A stretch of 64,000 nucleotides of DNA from Rugalucina vietnamica (taxonomy: Eukaryota; Mollusca; Bivalvia; Lucinida; Lucinidae): the NCBI GenBank assembly GCA_964017185.1, contig OZ024871.1:59633226-59697225 (forward strand), read 5' to 3'. Of this stretch, positions 7,901-22,300 are shown in pieces. Position numbers and translations under genes: made by a program. Position 1 is the stretch's first letter; each line of letters opens with the position of its first letter. The notes beneath the pieces are model-generated. The model had not been told where the DNA came from. It made no database searches and saw only the letters and a program-made list of their open reading frames with translations.

Positions 7901-9698
7901 CAAAGGGTTAACCTTTTTAACTAGCTTTGTATTTAACGGTTAGGGTGCGAAAAGGGTAGAGGGTTACCCTTTTTGACTAGTTTGGTTATCAAAAGGTGTT
8001 ATCAAAAGCGGTTAAGGTTTAAGCTTTTTTCCTAGCTGGGCTATCAAAGGGATTATTGTGAGTAAAGGGTTAAGGGTTGAACTTCTTGACAAGCTGGATA
8101 ATAGAAATGGTTTATGGTAAAGGGTTAAGTGTTAACCCTTTTGACTAGATGGGTTATCAAAAGGGGTTATCAAAAGGGGTAATGGTGAAAGAAAAAAGGG
8201 GGTTAAAGGGTGAACCTTTTCGACTAGCATTGCTATCAAAAGCGATTATGATGAGTAAATGGTTGAGGTTTAACCCTCTTATGGTATGGTAAGTAGAGGG
8301 TTAAGGGTTTATCTTTATGACTAGCTGGGTTATCAAAATGGGTTATCAAAAGGGGCTATGGTGAGTAAAGGGTTAAGGGTTAGGGTTAGGGTTAGGGTTA
8401 GGGTTAGTGTAAAATGTTGAAATCGAAGTATATTTGAATGTATTTTGCTATCGTCGTCGGTTTATAAATGGTCACTGGTGAGGGTCCCGTACCCGAAATT
8501 GCGCAGTATGGTCCATATTATCTCCCTTTGAATGTTTTTACTGCTTCCAAAGGTACTAACCTTTATATTTTACTTACTTCTCTTGGAAGCAGGCACCAGT
8601 ACAGCATTATCCTAGGTGTAGGCACATCTATATTGAAAAATCGTGGATGGCCACTTGCTGTCAACCGCGCAAACTACCCTCCAATACAATGCTTTCGAAA
8701 ATTCTGAATGACAAGCGAGATTGACGACATAAGGGCTACATGTTGCCAGTAGAACGAACATGTTGCCAGTAGAATAACCTTTTTGACTGGCTGGTTTTGT
8801 CAAGAGAGTTCATGTGAGTAAAGAACTAAGGGTAAATGAATTTCACCCGATGGGTAATCAAAAGGGGTTATGGTGAGTAAAGGGTTAAGGGTTAACCCTT
8901 TTACAAGCTTGGATATCAAAAGGGGTTATGGAGAGTAAAGTGTTAAGGGTTAACCTTTGTTCTTATATTTTTAGACAAACACATGTGATTTGACACGAGC
9001 CACGTGTTACATAGAACCAATCAGAAGCCGCACCATAACAGCTGAAGGCGGAGCTCCTCATCTCTCATCCCTCATTTCGTCATTTGTCCCCTACCCTAAC
9101 CCTAACCCTAACCCCTAACCCTAACCCTAACCCTAACCCTAAACGTTTTTTACTACTATACCCTTTAAACTGATGGAACCTTTTCAGATGTAAATAAAAT
9201 GATAGATGTCAGAAAATGTCAGAATGCTTCTGACAGTTTTCTGACAGCGTAATAAAAGAAGTTCGGTAACATCTACTAAAAATAGTAACACTTTCCTACG
9301 CGAGGGTTAGCAAAGAGGCAACATAACCCTAACCCTTACCTAACCCTAACCGAATTACCTACAAATATCCTTCCGAGTACTTGGACTCATCGGAAAATAC
9401 CTATTCCCTAACTCTAAACCCTTACCCTAACCCTAACCCTTACAATAACCCAACCCTAACCCTAACCCCTAACCCTAACCCTATCCCTAACCCCTAACCC
9501 TAACCCTAACCCTAACCCAAACCCTAACCCTAACCCTAACCCTAACCCCTAACCCTAACCCTAACCCTAACCCCTAACCCTAACCCTAACCCTAACCCTA
9601 ACCCAAACCCTAACCCCTAACCCTAACCCTAACCCTAACCCTATTTTAGTAGATGTTACCGAACTTCTTTTATGCTGTCAGAAAATTGTCAGAAGCAT
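4850..9698 (+). repeat. Satellite unit 2 (4849 bp)
   Basis: Same length as unit 1 and, wherever I compared them, the same sequence, including the fast-changing CCCTAA tracts. This implies a very recent duplication, or an assembly that copied one consensus unit. Confidence 0.95.
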
Positions 9699-12600
9699 TC
9701 TGACATTTTCTGACATTTATAAATTTATACACATCTGAAAAAGTTCAACCAATGGGAAGTATTGGACAAAACAACATTAATATACTAGTATACCGGGGTT
9801 TTGGAAAGCCAGCTAAAGAAAGTTTGGTTAGCTGAGTTCCTGTTTTATGCCCCACTCAACAGCTAGTCATATGGAGACGTGAGCTATAGCAAAGCAGGAA
9901 ATTAGGGATAGCAGAGGATAAATTTTTATATTTTCAATTTTCATTTAATGTTTCATTATTTTTGTTTATTTTTTTAAGTTTTTTGGCACTTCTAGTCCAT
10001 TCATATGAGAAGGTACACGTAGGCAAAGATCAGGAAAAGGCGCAATCAGAAAAAGATTCCCACTCCAAAAACCGAGGTGGGAAAAAACCAAACTAACAAT
10101 CGGGTACTTATACCATGAAACATATCGTAAGCCGAATGAGCAGCTATTTTCCCAATAGGTGGCCACTCATTCATATGAGGCCCATATAGTCCAAATGTAC
10201 GGCCGTTATAGTCCAAAAGAAAGTCCCGTATAGCCCAGTTATGATAGCCAAAGCCCGTATAGTCCATCCATTGGACTATTTGGGACATATCGTACATTGC
10301 CGCAATGCCCATATAGTCCACTACGGCCCCTATAGTCCATTGCCCGCAATCTACGATAATGCCCATATAGTCCACTAAGGCCCCTATAGTCCATTGCCGC
10401 AATCTACGAGAAATTGCGCAATATGGTCCATACTATCTCCCTTTGAATGATTTTACTGTTTCCAAAGGTACTAACCTTTATATTTTACTTACTTCTCTTT
10501 AAAGCAGACACCAGTTAAGCATTGTCGTAAGTGCCGGCACATCTATACTGAAAAATCGAGGATGGCCAGCCGCTTTCGCAAGCGCAAACTTCCCTTCAAT
10601 ACAATGTTTTCGAAAATTCAGAATGACAAGCGAGATTGACGTCATAAGGGCTAAATGTTGGCAGTAGAATGAAAGTGCGCATAATCAAACAAGGTGTGTT
10701 GCAAGCCCCAACGTAAACCGAGATGCACGTGATCTCCCAGCTGTACCTTAAAACCACTTGAACCGAAACTTTACGAAAATGAAACACAGATAACAAATAT
10801 ACGAAAGTACGATGAGAGAAAGGGGGTCACTACTTTGACCTTGACATTATGCCCACTTGAAGGTTCTATTTGTTAATATTGTTCAATGTTTGCTCAATAG
10901 TTCCTCGTAGACTCCTAACATAATCATAAAAGGACGTAGACTGCAGAAAAATGACAACTCTAGCTTTGGGTTTTTTGTTTGTTTTTTCTCTCAGATAGAG
11001 CACAAAGAATAGGTTACTATGTAAAAATATATGAAAAAACATGCTTGATAAAGCTATCCAGGGTTTGAAATAATAATAATAAAAAAATAAATAAAGATGA
11101 CCACACTTCCAATTATCGAGATAAAGACGTTTTTACTACGTTTGATCAAAACTAGTATTATTTTGATTGGTGACTTGTCTCCCCTGATAAAAGAAGTTCG
11201 GTAATAGCAACCAAAAATAGCAACAATTTCCTACGCGAGGGTTAGCAAAGAGGCAAGATTTCTCTAATCCTAACCCTAACCCAACCAATATACAACACAT
11301 ACATTGCAGACACAAGGTCCTAGCCCTACCCGTTACCGAGATACAGTTCCTCAAAGTCTCATTCATAAACGTTTTTACTACTTTACCCTTTAAACTGGTT
11401 GAACCCTTTCATATGCACATAAATTTATAGATGTCAGAAAATGTCAGAATGCTTCTGACAATTTTCTGACAGCGTAATAAAAGAAGTTCGGTAACATCTG
11501 CTAAAAATAGTAACAATTTCCTACGCGAGGGTTAGCAAAGAGGCAACATAACCCTAACCCTTACCTAACCCTAACCGAATTACATACAAATATCCTTCCG
11601 ATTACCTCTACCCATCGGAAAATACCTATTCCCTAACCCAAACCAAAACCCTAACCCTAACCCTAACCCTACATCAGATCATAACCAAGGTGGGCAAGTT
11701 GCCCATCTTCGCACACCAGCTTATACCCTAACCCTAACCCTAACCCTAACCCTACACCCTAACCCTAACCCTAACCCTAACCCTAACCCTCTTAAACCTA
11801 ACCCTAACCCTAACCCTAACCCCAACCCCCTAACCCTAACCCTAACCCTAACCCCCTAACCCCCTAACCCTACCCCTAACCCCTAACCCTAACCCTAACC
11901 CTAACCCTAACCCCAACCCTAACCCCAACCCCAACCCCAACCGTAACCCTGACCCTAACCCTGACCCTAACCCTGACCCTAACCCTCACCCATACTGATA
12001 TTAAAATATACTGTTTGACGCTAAAATTGACTTCCCTTTGACCCTCGGTGTTGACCCTCGGGGTTGGCATATTCGAATTCTTCATCGAAAATGACTTACT
12101 ACAGAACACAAAATTAACGCTCTAACTCTAACCCTCTTCCAGCTATGCGAAATTCTGAGTTTGCATGCTTACCATAGGGTTAGGGTTGGGGCTAGGATCA
12201 ACCTGTGTCAATGTTGTTCTTGCCCAATACTCAGACTACATGTAGGCATAAATACGTGTGTGATATGTCCATGCAGTTACCACGTATAGAGGTCGAAAGT
12301 TTATAACAGTCGCTATTTAACGGTTAACATTTTTTAATAAGCTGGGTAATGTAATGGGTTTTATTAAAAGGGGTTATGGTTAGTAAAGGGTTAACCTTTC
12401 TGACAAGCTTGGTTATCAAAGGCGTTATGCTGAGTAAATGGTCGAGGGTTAACCTTTTTCGCTAGTTGGGTTATCAAAGGGTTGATTGTGAGTAAAGGGT
12501 TAAGACTTCACCTTTTTGTCTAGCTGGGTTATCAAAAGGTTGATGCTGAGAAAAGTGTAAATGGTTAACCTATTTGACAAGCTGGGGTTATCAAAAGGGG

Positions 12601-14546
12601 TAAAGGTAGGTCAAGGGTTAATGCTTAACCTTTTTAGCTAGCTTGGTATTCTGATGGGGTTATGACGAGTTAAGGGTTAAGGGTGAGCCTTTTTGACTAG
12701 CTGGGTTATCTAAAGGTGTTATCAAATATCAAAAAAGGGTTATGGAAAACAAAGGGTTAACCTTTTTAACTAGCTTTGTATTTAACGGTTAGGGTGCGAA
12801 AAGGGTAGAGGGTTACCCTTTTTGACTAGTTTGGTTATCAAAAGGTGTTATCAAAAGCGGTTAAGGTTTAAGCTTTTTTCCTAGCTGGGCTATCAAAGGG
12901 ATTATTGTGAGTAAAGGGTTAAGGGTTGAACTTCTTGACAAGCTGGATAATAGAAATGGTTTATGGTAAAGGGTTAAGTGTTAACCCTTTTGACTAGATG
13001 GGTTATCAAAAGGGGTTATCAAAAGGGGTAATGGTGAAAGAAAAAAGGGGGTTAAAGGGTGAACCTTTTCGACTAGCATTGCTATCAAAAGCGATTATGA
13101 TGAGTAAATGGTTGAGGTTTAACCCTCTTATGGTATGGTAAGTAGAGGGTTAAGGGTTTATCTTTATGACTAGCTGGGTTATCAAAATGGGTTATCAAAA
13201 GGGGCTATGGTGAGTAAAGGGTTAAGGGTTAGGGTTAGGGTTAGGGTTAGGGTTAGTGTAAAATGTTGAAATCGAAGTATATTTGAATGTATTTTGCTAT
13301 CGTCGTCGGTTTATAAATGGTCACTGGTGAGGGTCCCGTACCCGAAATTGCGCAGTATGGTCCATATTATCTCCCTTTGAATGTTTTTACTGCTTCCAAA
13401 GGTACTAACCTTTATATTTTACTTACTTCTCTTGGAAGCAGGCACCAGTACAGCATTATCCTAGGTGTAGGCACATCTATATTGAAAAATCGTGGATGGC
13501 CACTTGCTGTCAACCGCGCAAACTACCCTCCAATACAATGCTTTCGAAAATTCTGAATGACAAGCGAGATTGACGACATAAGGGCTACATGTTGCCAGTA
13601 GAACGAACATGTTGCCAGTAGAATAACCTTTTTGACTGGCTGGTTTTGTCAAGAGAGTTCATGTGAGTAAAGAACTAAGGGTAAATGAATTTCACCCGAT
13701 GGGTAATCAAAAGGGGTTATGGTGAGTAAAGGGTTAAGGGTTAACCCTTTTACAAGCTTGGATATCAAAAGGGGTTATGGAGAGTAAAGTGTTAAGGGTT
13801 AACCTTTGTTCTTATATTTTTAGACAAACACATGTGATTTGACACGAGCCACGTGTTACATAGAACCAATCAGAAGCCGCACCATAACAGCTGAAGGCGG
13901 AGCTCCTCATCTCTCATCCCTCATTTCGTCATTTGTCCCCTACCCTAACCCTAACCCTAACCCCTAACCCTAACCCTAACCCTAACCCTAAACGTTTTTT
14001 ACTACTATACCCTTTAAACTGATGGAACCTTTTCAGATGTAAATAAAATGATAGATGTCAGAAAATGTCAGAATGCTTCTGACAGTTTTCTGACAGCGTA
14101 ATAAAAGAAGTTCGGTAACATCTACTAAAAATAGTAACACTTTCCTACGCGAGGGTTAGCAAAGAGGCAACATAACCCTAACCCTTACCTAACCCTAACC
14201 GAATTACCTACAAATATCCTTCCGAGTACTTGGACTCATCGGAAAATACCTATTCCCTAACTCTAAACCCTTACCCTAACCCTAACCCTTACAATAACCC
14301 AACCCTAACCCTAACCCTAACCCTATCCCTAACCCCTAACCCTAACCCTAACCCAAACCCTAACCCTAACCCTAACCCTAACCCTAACCCCTAACCCTAA
14401 CCCTAACCCTAACCCCTAACCCTAACCCTAACCCTAACCCTAACCCTAACCCAAACCCTAACCCCTAACCCTAACCCTAACCCTAACCCTATTTTAGTAG
14501 ATGTTACCGAACTTCTTTTATGCTGTCAGAAAATTGTCAGAAGCAT
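9699..14546 (+). repeat. Satellite unit 3 (4848 bp)
   Basis: Like units 1 and 2 up to the last CCCTAA tract. There the CCCCTAA interruptions are arranged differently near 14300-14420 and the unit is one base shorter. It keeps the CACCCATACTG variant of units 1 and 2, so it links those units to units 4 and 5. Confidence 0.95.
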
Positions 14547-17500
14547 TCTGACATTTTCTGACATTTATAAATTTATACACATCTGAAAAAGTTCAACCAA
14601 TGGGAAGTATTGGACAAAACAACATTAATATACTAGTATACCGGGGTTTTGGAAAGCCAGCTAAAGAAAGTTTGGTTAGCTGAGTTCCTGTTTTATGCCC
14701 CACTCAACAGCTAGTCATATGGAGACGTGAGCTATAGCAAAGCAGGAAATTAGGGATAGCAGAGGATAAATTTTTATATTTTCAATTTTCATTTAATGTT
14801 TCATTATTTTTGTTTATTTTTTTAAGTTTTTTGGCACTTCTAGTCCATTCATATGAGAAGGTACACGTAGGCAAAGATCAGGAAAAGGCGCAATCAGAAA
14901 AAGATTCCCACTCCAAAAACCGAGGTGGGAAAAAACCAAACTAACAATCGGGTACTTATACCATGAAACATATCGTAAGCCGAATGAGCAGCTATTTTCC
15001 CAATAGGTGGCCACTCATTCATATGAGGCCCATATAGTCCAAATGTACGGCCGTTATAGTCCAAAAGAAAGTCCCGTATAGCCCAGTTATGATAGCCAAA
15101 GCCCGTATAGTCCATCCATTGGACTATTTGGGACATATCGTACATTGCCGCAATGCCCATATAGTCCACTACGGCCCCTATAGTCCATTGCCCGCAATCT
15201 ACGATAATGCCCATATAGTCCACTAAGGCCCCTATAGTCCATTGCCGCAATCTACGAGAAATTGCGCAATATGGTCCATACTATCTCCCTTTGAATGATT
15301 TTACTGTTTCCAAAGGTACTAACCTTTATATTTTACTTACTTCTCTTTAAAGCAGACACCAGTTAAGCATTGTCGTAAGTGCCGGCACATCTATACTGAA
15401 AAATCGAGGATGGCCAGCCGCTTTCGCAAGCGCAAACTTCCCTTCAATACAATGTTTTCGAAAATTCAGAATGACAAGCGAGATTGACGTCATAAGGGCT
15501 AAATGTTGGCAGTAGAATGAAAGTGCGCATAATCAAACAAGGTGTGTTGCAAGCCCCAACGTAAACCGAGATGCACGTGATCTCCCAGCTGTACCTTAAA
15601 ACCACTTGAACCGAAACTTTACGAAAATGAAACACAGATAACAAATATACGAAAGTACGATGAGAGAAAGGGGGTCACTACTTTGACCTTGACATTATGC
15701 CCACTTGAAGGTTCTATTTGTTAATATTGTTCAATGTTTGCTCAATAGTTCCTCGTAGACTCCTAACATAATCATAAAAGGACGTAGACTGCAGAAAAAT
15801 GACAACTCTAGCTTTGGGTTTTTTGTTTGTTTTTTCTCTCAGATAGAGCACAAAGAATAGGTTACTATGTAAAAATATATGAAAAAACATGCTTGATAAA
15901 GCTATCCAGGGTTTGAAATAATAATAATAAAAAAATAAATAAAGATGACCACACTTCCAATTATCGAGATAAAGACGTTTTTACTACGTTTGATCAAAAC
16001 TAGTATTATTTTGATTGGTGACTTGTCTCCCCTGATAAAAGAAGTTCGGTAATAGCAACCAAAAATAGCAACAATTTCCTACGCGAGGGTTAGCAAAGAG
16101 GCAAGATTTCTCTAATCCTAACCCTAACCCAACCAATATACAACACATACATTGCAGACACAAGGTCCTAGCCCTACCCGTTACCGAGATACAGTTCCTC
16201 AAAGTCTCATTCATAAACGTTTTTACTACTTTACCCTTTAAACTGGTTGAACCCTTTCATATGCACATAAATTTATAGATGTCAGAAAATGTCAGAATGC
16301 TTCTGACAATTTTCTGACAGCGTAATAAAAGAAGTTCGGTAACATCTGCTAAAAATAGTAACAATTTCCTACGCGAGGGTTAGCAAAGAGGCAACATAAC
16401 CCTAACCCTTACCTAACCCTAACCGAATTACATACAAATATCCTTCCGATTACCTCTACCCATCGGAAAATACCTATTCCCTAACCCAAACCAAAACCCT
16501 AACCCTAACCCTAACCCTACATCAGATCATAACCAAGGTGGGCAAGTTGCCCATCTTCGCACACCAGCTTATACCCTAACCCTAACCCTAACCCTAACCC
16601 TACACCCTAACCCTAACCCTAACCCTAACCCTAACCCTCTTAAACCTAACCCTAACCCTAACCCTAACCCCAACCCCCTAACCCTAACCCTAACCCTAAC
16701 CCCCTAACCCCCTAACCCTACCCCTAACCCCTAACCCTAACCCTAACCCTAACCCTAACCCCAACCCTAACCCCAACCCCAACCCCAACCGTAACCCTGA
16801 CCCTAACCCTGACCCTAACCCTGACCCTAACCCTCACCCTTACTGATATTAAAATATACTGTTTGACGCTAAAATTGACTTCCCTTTGACCCTCGGTGTT
16901 GACCCTCGGGGTTGGCATATTCGAATTCTTCATCGAAAATGACTTACTACAGAACACAAAATTAACGCTCTAACTCTAACCCTCTTCCAGCTATGCGAAA
17001 TTCTGAGTTTGCATGCTTACCATAGGGTTAGGGTTGGGGCTAGGATCAACCTGTGTCAATGTTGTTCTTGCCCAATACTCAGACTACATGTAGGCATAAA
17101 TACGTGTGTGATATGTCCATGCAGTTACCACGTATAGAGGTCGAAAGTTTATAACAGTCGCTATTTAACGGTTAACATTTTTTAATAAGCTGGGTAATGT
17201 AATGGGTTTTATTAAAAGGGGTTATGGTTAGTAAAGGGTTAACCTTTCTGACAAGCTTGGTTATCAAAGGCGTTATGCTGAGTAAATGGTCGAGGGTTAA
17301 CCTTTTTCGCTAGTTGGGTTATCAAAGGGTTGATTGTGAGTAAAGGGTTAAGACTTCACCTTTTTGTCTAGCTGGGTTATCAAAAGGTTGATGCTGAGAA
17401 AAGTGTAAATGGTTAACCTATTTGACAAGCTGGGGTTATCAAAAGGGGTAAAGGTAGGTCAAGGGTTAATGCTTAACCTTTTTAGCTAGCTTGGTATTCT

Positions 17501-19394
17501 GATGGGGTTATGACGAGTTAAGGGTTAAGGGTGAGCCTTTTTGACTAGCTGGGTTATCTAAAGGTGTTATCAAATATCAAAAAAGGGTTATGGAAAACAA
17601 AGGGTTAACCTTTTTAACTAGCTTTGTATTTAACGGTTAGGGTGCGAAAAGGGTAGAGGGTTACCCTTTTTGACTAGTTTGGTTATCAAAAGGTGTTATC
17701 AAAAGCGGTTAAGGTTTAAGCTTTTTTCCTAGCTGGGCTATCAAAGGGATTATTGTGAGTAAAGGGTTAAGGGTTGAACTTCTTGACAAGCTGGATAATA
17801 GAAATGGTTTATGGTAAAGGGTTAAGTGTTAACCCTTTTGACTAGATGGGTTATCAAAAGGGGTTATCAAAAGGGGTAATGGTGAAAGAAAAAAGGGGGT
17901 TAAAGGGTGAACCTTTTCGACTAGCATTGCTATCAAAAGCGATTATGATGAGTAAATGGTTGAGGTTTAACCCTCTTATGGTATGGTAAGTAGAGGGTTA
18001 AGGGTTTATCTTTATGACTAGCTGGGTTATCAAAATGGGTTATCAAAAGGGGCTATGGTGAGTAAAGGGTTAAGGGTTAGGGTTAGGGTTAGGGTTAGGG
18101 TTAGTGTAAAATGTTGAAATCGAAGTATATTTGAATGTATTTTGCTATCGTCGTCGGTTTATAAATGGTCACTGGTGAGGGTCCCGTACCCGAAATTGCG
18201 CAGTATGGTCCATATTATCTCCCTTTGAATGTTTTTACTGCTTCCAAAGGTACTAACCTTTATATTTTACTTACTTCTCTTGGAAGCAGGCACCAGTACA
18301 GCATTATCCTAGGTGTAGGCACATCTATATTGAAAAATCGTGGATGGCCACTTGCTGTCAACCGCGCAAACTACCCTCCAATACAATGCTTTCGAAAATT
18401 CTGAATGACAAGCGAGATTGACGACATAAGGGCTACATGTTGCCAGTAGAACGAACATGTTGCCAGTAGAATAACCTTTTTGACTGGCTGGTTTTGTCAA
18501 GAGAGTTCATGTGAGTAAAGAACTAAGGGTAAATGAATTTCACCCGATGGGTAATCAAAAGGGGTTATGGTGAGTAAAGGGTTAAGGGTTAACCCTTTTA
18601 CAAGCTTGGATATCAAAAGGGGTTATGGAGAGTAAAGTGTTAAGGGTTAACCTTTGTTCTTATATTTTTAGACAAACACATGTGATTTGACACGAGCCAC
18701 GTGTTACATAGAACCAATCAGAAGCCGCACCATAACAGCTGAAGGCGGAGCTCCTCATCTCTCATCCCTCATTTCGTCATTTGTCCCCTACCCTAACCCT
18801 AACCCTAACCCCTAACCCTAACCCTAACCCTAACCCTAAACGTTTTTTACTACTATACCCTTTAAACTGATGGAACCTTTTCAGATGTAAATAAAATGAT
18901 AGATGTCAGAAAATGTCAGAATGCTTCTGACAGTTTTCTGACAGCGTAATAAAAGAAGTTCGGTAACATCTACTAAAAATAGTAACACTTTCCTACGCGA
19001 GGGTTAGCAAAGAGGCAACATAACCCTAACCCTTACCTAACCCTAACCGAATTACCTACAAATATCCTTCCGAGTACTTGGACTCATCGGAAAATACCTA
19101 TTCCCTAACTCTAAACCCTTACCCTAACCCTAACCCTTACAATAACCCAACCCTAACCCTAACCCTAACCCTATCCCTAACCCCTAACCCTAACCCTAAC
19201 CCAAACCCTAACCCTAACCCTAACCCTAACCCTAACCCCTAACCCTAACCCTAACCCTAACCCCTAACCCTAACCCTAACCCTAACCCTAACCCTAACCC
19301 AAACCCTAACCCCTAACCCTAACCCTAACCCTAACCCTATTTTAGTAGATGTTACCGAACTTCTTTTATGCTGTCAGAAAATTGTCAGAAGCAT
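14547..19394 (+). repeat. Satellite unit 4 (4848 bp)
   Basis: Has the same last CCCTAA tract as unit 3, but reads CACCCTTACTG (near 16834), as do all later units. The switch of this base between units 3 and 4 marks a boundary between variant families. Confidence 0.95.
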
Positions 19395-22300
19395 TCTGAC
19401 ATTTTCTGACATTTATAAATTTATACACATCTGAAAAAGTTCAACCAATGGGAAGTATTGGACAAAACAACATTAATATACTAGTATACCGGGGTTTTGG
19501 AAAGCCAGCTAAAGAAAGTTTGGTTAGCTGAGTTCCTGTTTTATGCCCCACTCAACAGCTAGTCATATGGAGACGTGAGCTATAGCAAAGCAGGAAATTA
19601 GGGATAGCAGAGGATAAATTTTTATATTTTCAATTTTCATTTAATGTTTCATTATTTTTGTTTATTTTTTTAAGTTTTTTGGCACTTCTAGTCCATTCAT
19701 ATGAGAAGGTACACGTAGGCAAAGATCAGGAAAAGGCGCAATCAGAAAAAGATTCCCACTCCAAAAACCGAGGTGGGAAAAAACCAAACTAACAATCGGG
19801 TACTTATACCATGAAACATATCGTAAGCCGAATGAGCAGCTATTTTCCCAATAGGTGGCCACTCATTCATATGAGGCCCATATAGTCCAAATGTACGGCC
19901 GTTATAGTCCAAAAGAAAGTCCCGTATAGCCCAGTTATGATAGCCAAAGCCCGTATAGTCCATCCATTGGACTATTTGGGACATATCGTACATTGCCGCA
20001 ATGCCCATATAGTCCACTACGGCCCCTATAGTCCATTGCCCGCAATCTACGATAATGCCCATATAGTCCACTAAGGCCCCTATAGTCCATTGCCGCAATC
20101 TACGAGAAATTGCGCAATATGGTCCATACTATCTCCCTTTGAATGATTTTACTGTTTCCAAAGGTACTAACCTTTATATTTTACTTACTTCTCTTTAAAG
20201 CAGACACCAGTTAAGCATTGTCGTAAGTGCCGGCACATCTATACTGAAAAATCGAGGATGGCCAGCCGCTTTCGCAAGCGCAAACTTCCCTTCAATACAA
20301 TGTTTTCGAAAATTCAGAATGACAAGCGAGATTGACGTCATAAGGGCTAAATGTTGGCAGTAGAATGAAAGTGCGCATAATCAAACAAGGTGTGTTGCAA
20401 GCCCCAACGTAAACCGAGATGCACGTGATCTCCCAGCTGTACCTTAAAACCACTTGAACCGAAACTTTACGAAAATGAAACACAGATAACAAATATACGA
20501 AAGTACGATGAGAGAAAGGGGGTCACTACTTTGACCTTGACATTATGCCCACTTGAAGGTTCTATTTGTTAATATTGTTCAATGTTTGCTCAATAGTTCC
20601 TCGTAGACTCCTAACATAATCATAAAAGGACGTAGACTGCAGAAAAATGACAACTCTAGCTTTGGGTTTTTTGTTTGTTTTTTCTCTCAGATAGAGCACA
20701 AAGAATAGGTTACTATGTAAAAATATATGAAAAAACATGCTTGATAAAGCTATCCAGGGTTTGAAATAATAATAATAAAAAAATAAATAAAGATGACCAC
20801 ACTTCCAATTATCGAGATAAAGACGTTTTTACTACGTTTGATCAAAACTAGTATTATTTTGATTGGTGACTTGTCTCCCCTGATAAAAGAAGTTCGGTAA
20901 TAGCAACCAAAAATAGCAACAATTTCCTACGCGAGGGTTAGCAAAGAGGCAAGATTTCTCTAATCCTAACCCTAACCCAACCAATATACAACACATACAT
21001 TGCAGACACAAGGTCCTAGCCCTACCCGTTACCGAGATACAGTTCCTCAAAGTCTCATTCATAAACGTTTTTACTACTTTACCCTTTAAACTGGTTGAAC
21101 CCTTTCATATGCACATAAATTTATAGATGTCAGAAAATGTCAGAATGCTTCTGACAATTTTCTGACAGCGTAATAAAAGAAGTTCGGTAACATCTGCTAA
21201 AAATAGTAACAATTTCCTACGCGAGGGTTAGCAAAGAGGCAACATAACCCTAACCCTTACCTAACCCTAACCGAATTACATACAAATATCCTTCCGATTA
21301 CCTCTACCCATCGGAAAATACCTATTCCCTAACCCAAACCAAAACCCTAACCCTAACCCTAACCCTACATCAGATCATAACCAAGGTGGGCAAGTTGCCC
21401 ATCTTCGCACACCAGCTTATACCCTAACCCTAACCCTAACCCTAACCCTACACCCTAACCCTAACCCTAACCCTAACCCTAACCCTCTTAAACCTAACCC
21501 TAACCCTAACCCTAACCCCAACCCCCTAACCCTAACCCTAACCCTAACCCCCTAACCCCCTAACCCTACCCCTAACCCCTAACCCTAACCCTAACCCTAA
21601 CCCTAACCCCAACCCTAACCCCAACCCCAACCCCAACCGTAACCCTGACCCTAACCCTGACCCTAACCCTGACCCTAACCCTCACCCTTACTGATATTAA
21701 AATATACTGTTTGACGCTAAAATTGACTTCCCTTTGACCCTCGGTGTTGACCCTCGGGGTTGGCATATTCGAATTCTTCATCGAAAATGACTTACTACAG
21801 AACACAAAATTAACGCTCTAACTCTAACCCTCTTCCAGCTATGCGAAATTCTGAGTTTGCATGCTTACCATAGGGTTAGGGTTGGGGCTAGGATCAACCT
21901 GTGTCAATGTTGTTCTTGCCCAATACTCAGACTACATGTAGGCATAAATACGTGTGTGATATGTCCATGCAGTTACCACGTATAGAGGTCGAAAGTTTAT
22001 AACAGTCGCTATTTAACGGTTAACATTTTTTAATAAGCTGGGTAATGTAATGGGTTTTATTAAAAGGGGTTATGGTTAGTAAAGGGTTAACCTTTCTGAC
22101 AAGCTTGGTTATCAAAGGCGTTATGCTGAGTAAATGGTCGAGGGTTAACCTTTTTCGCTAGTTGGGTTATCAAAGGGTTGATTGTGAGTAAAGGGTTAAG
22201 ACTTCACCTTTTTGTCTAGCTGGGTTATCAAAAGGTTGATGCTGAGAAAAGTGTAAATGGTTAACCTATTTGACAAGCTGGGGTTATCAAAAGGGGTAAA

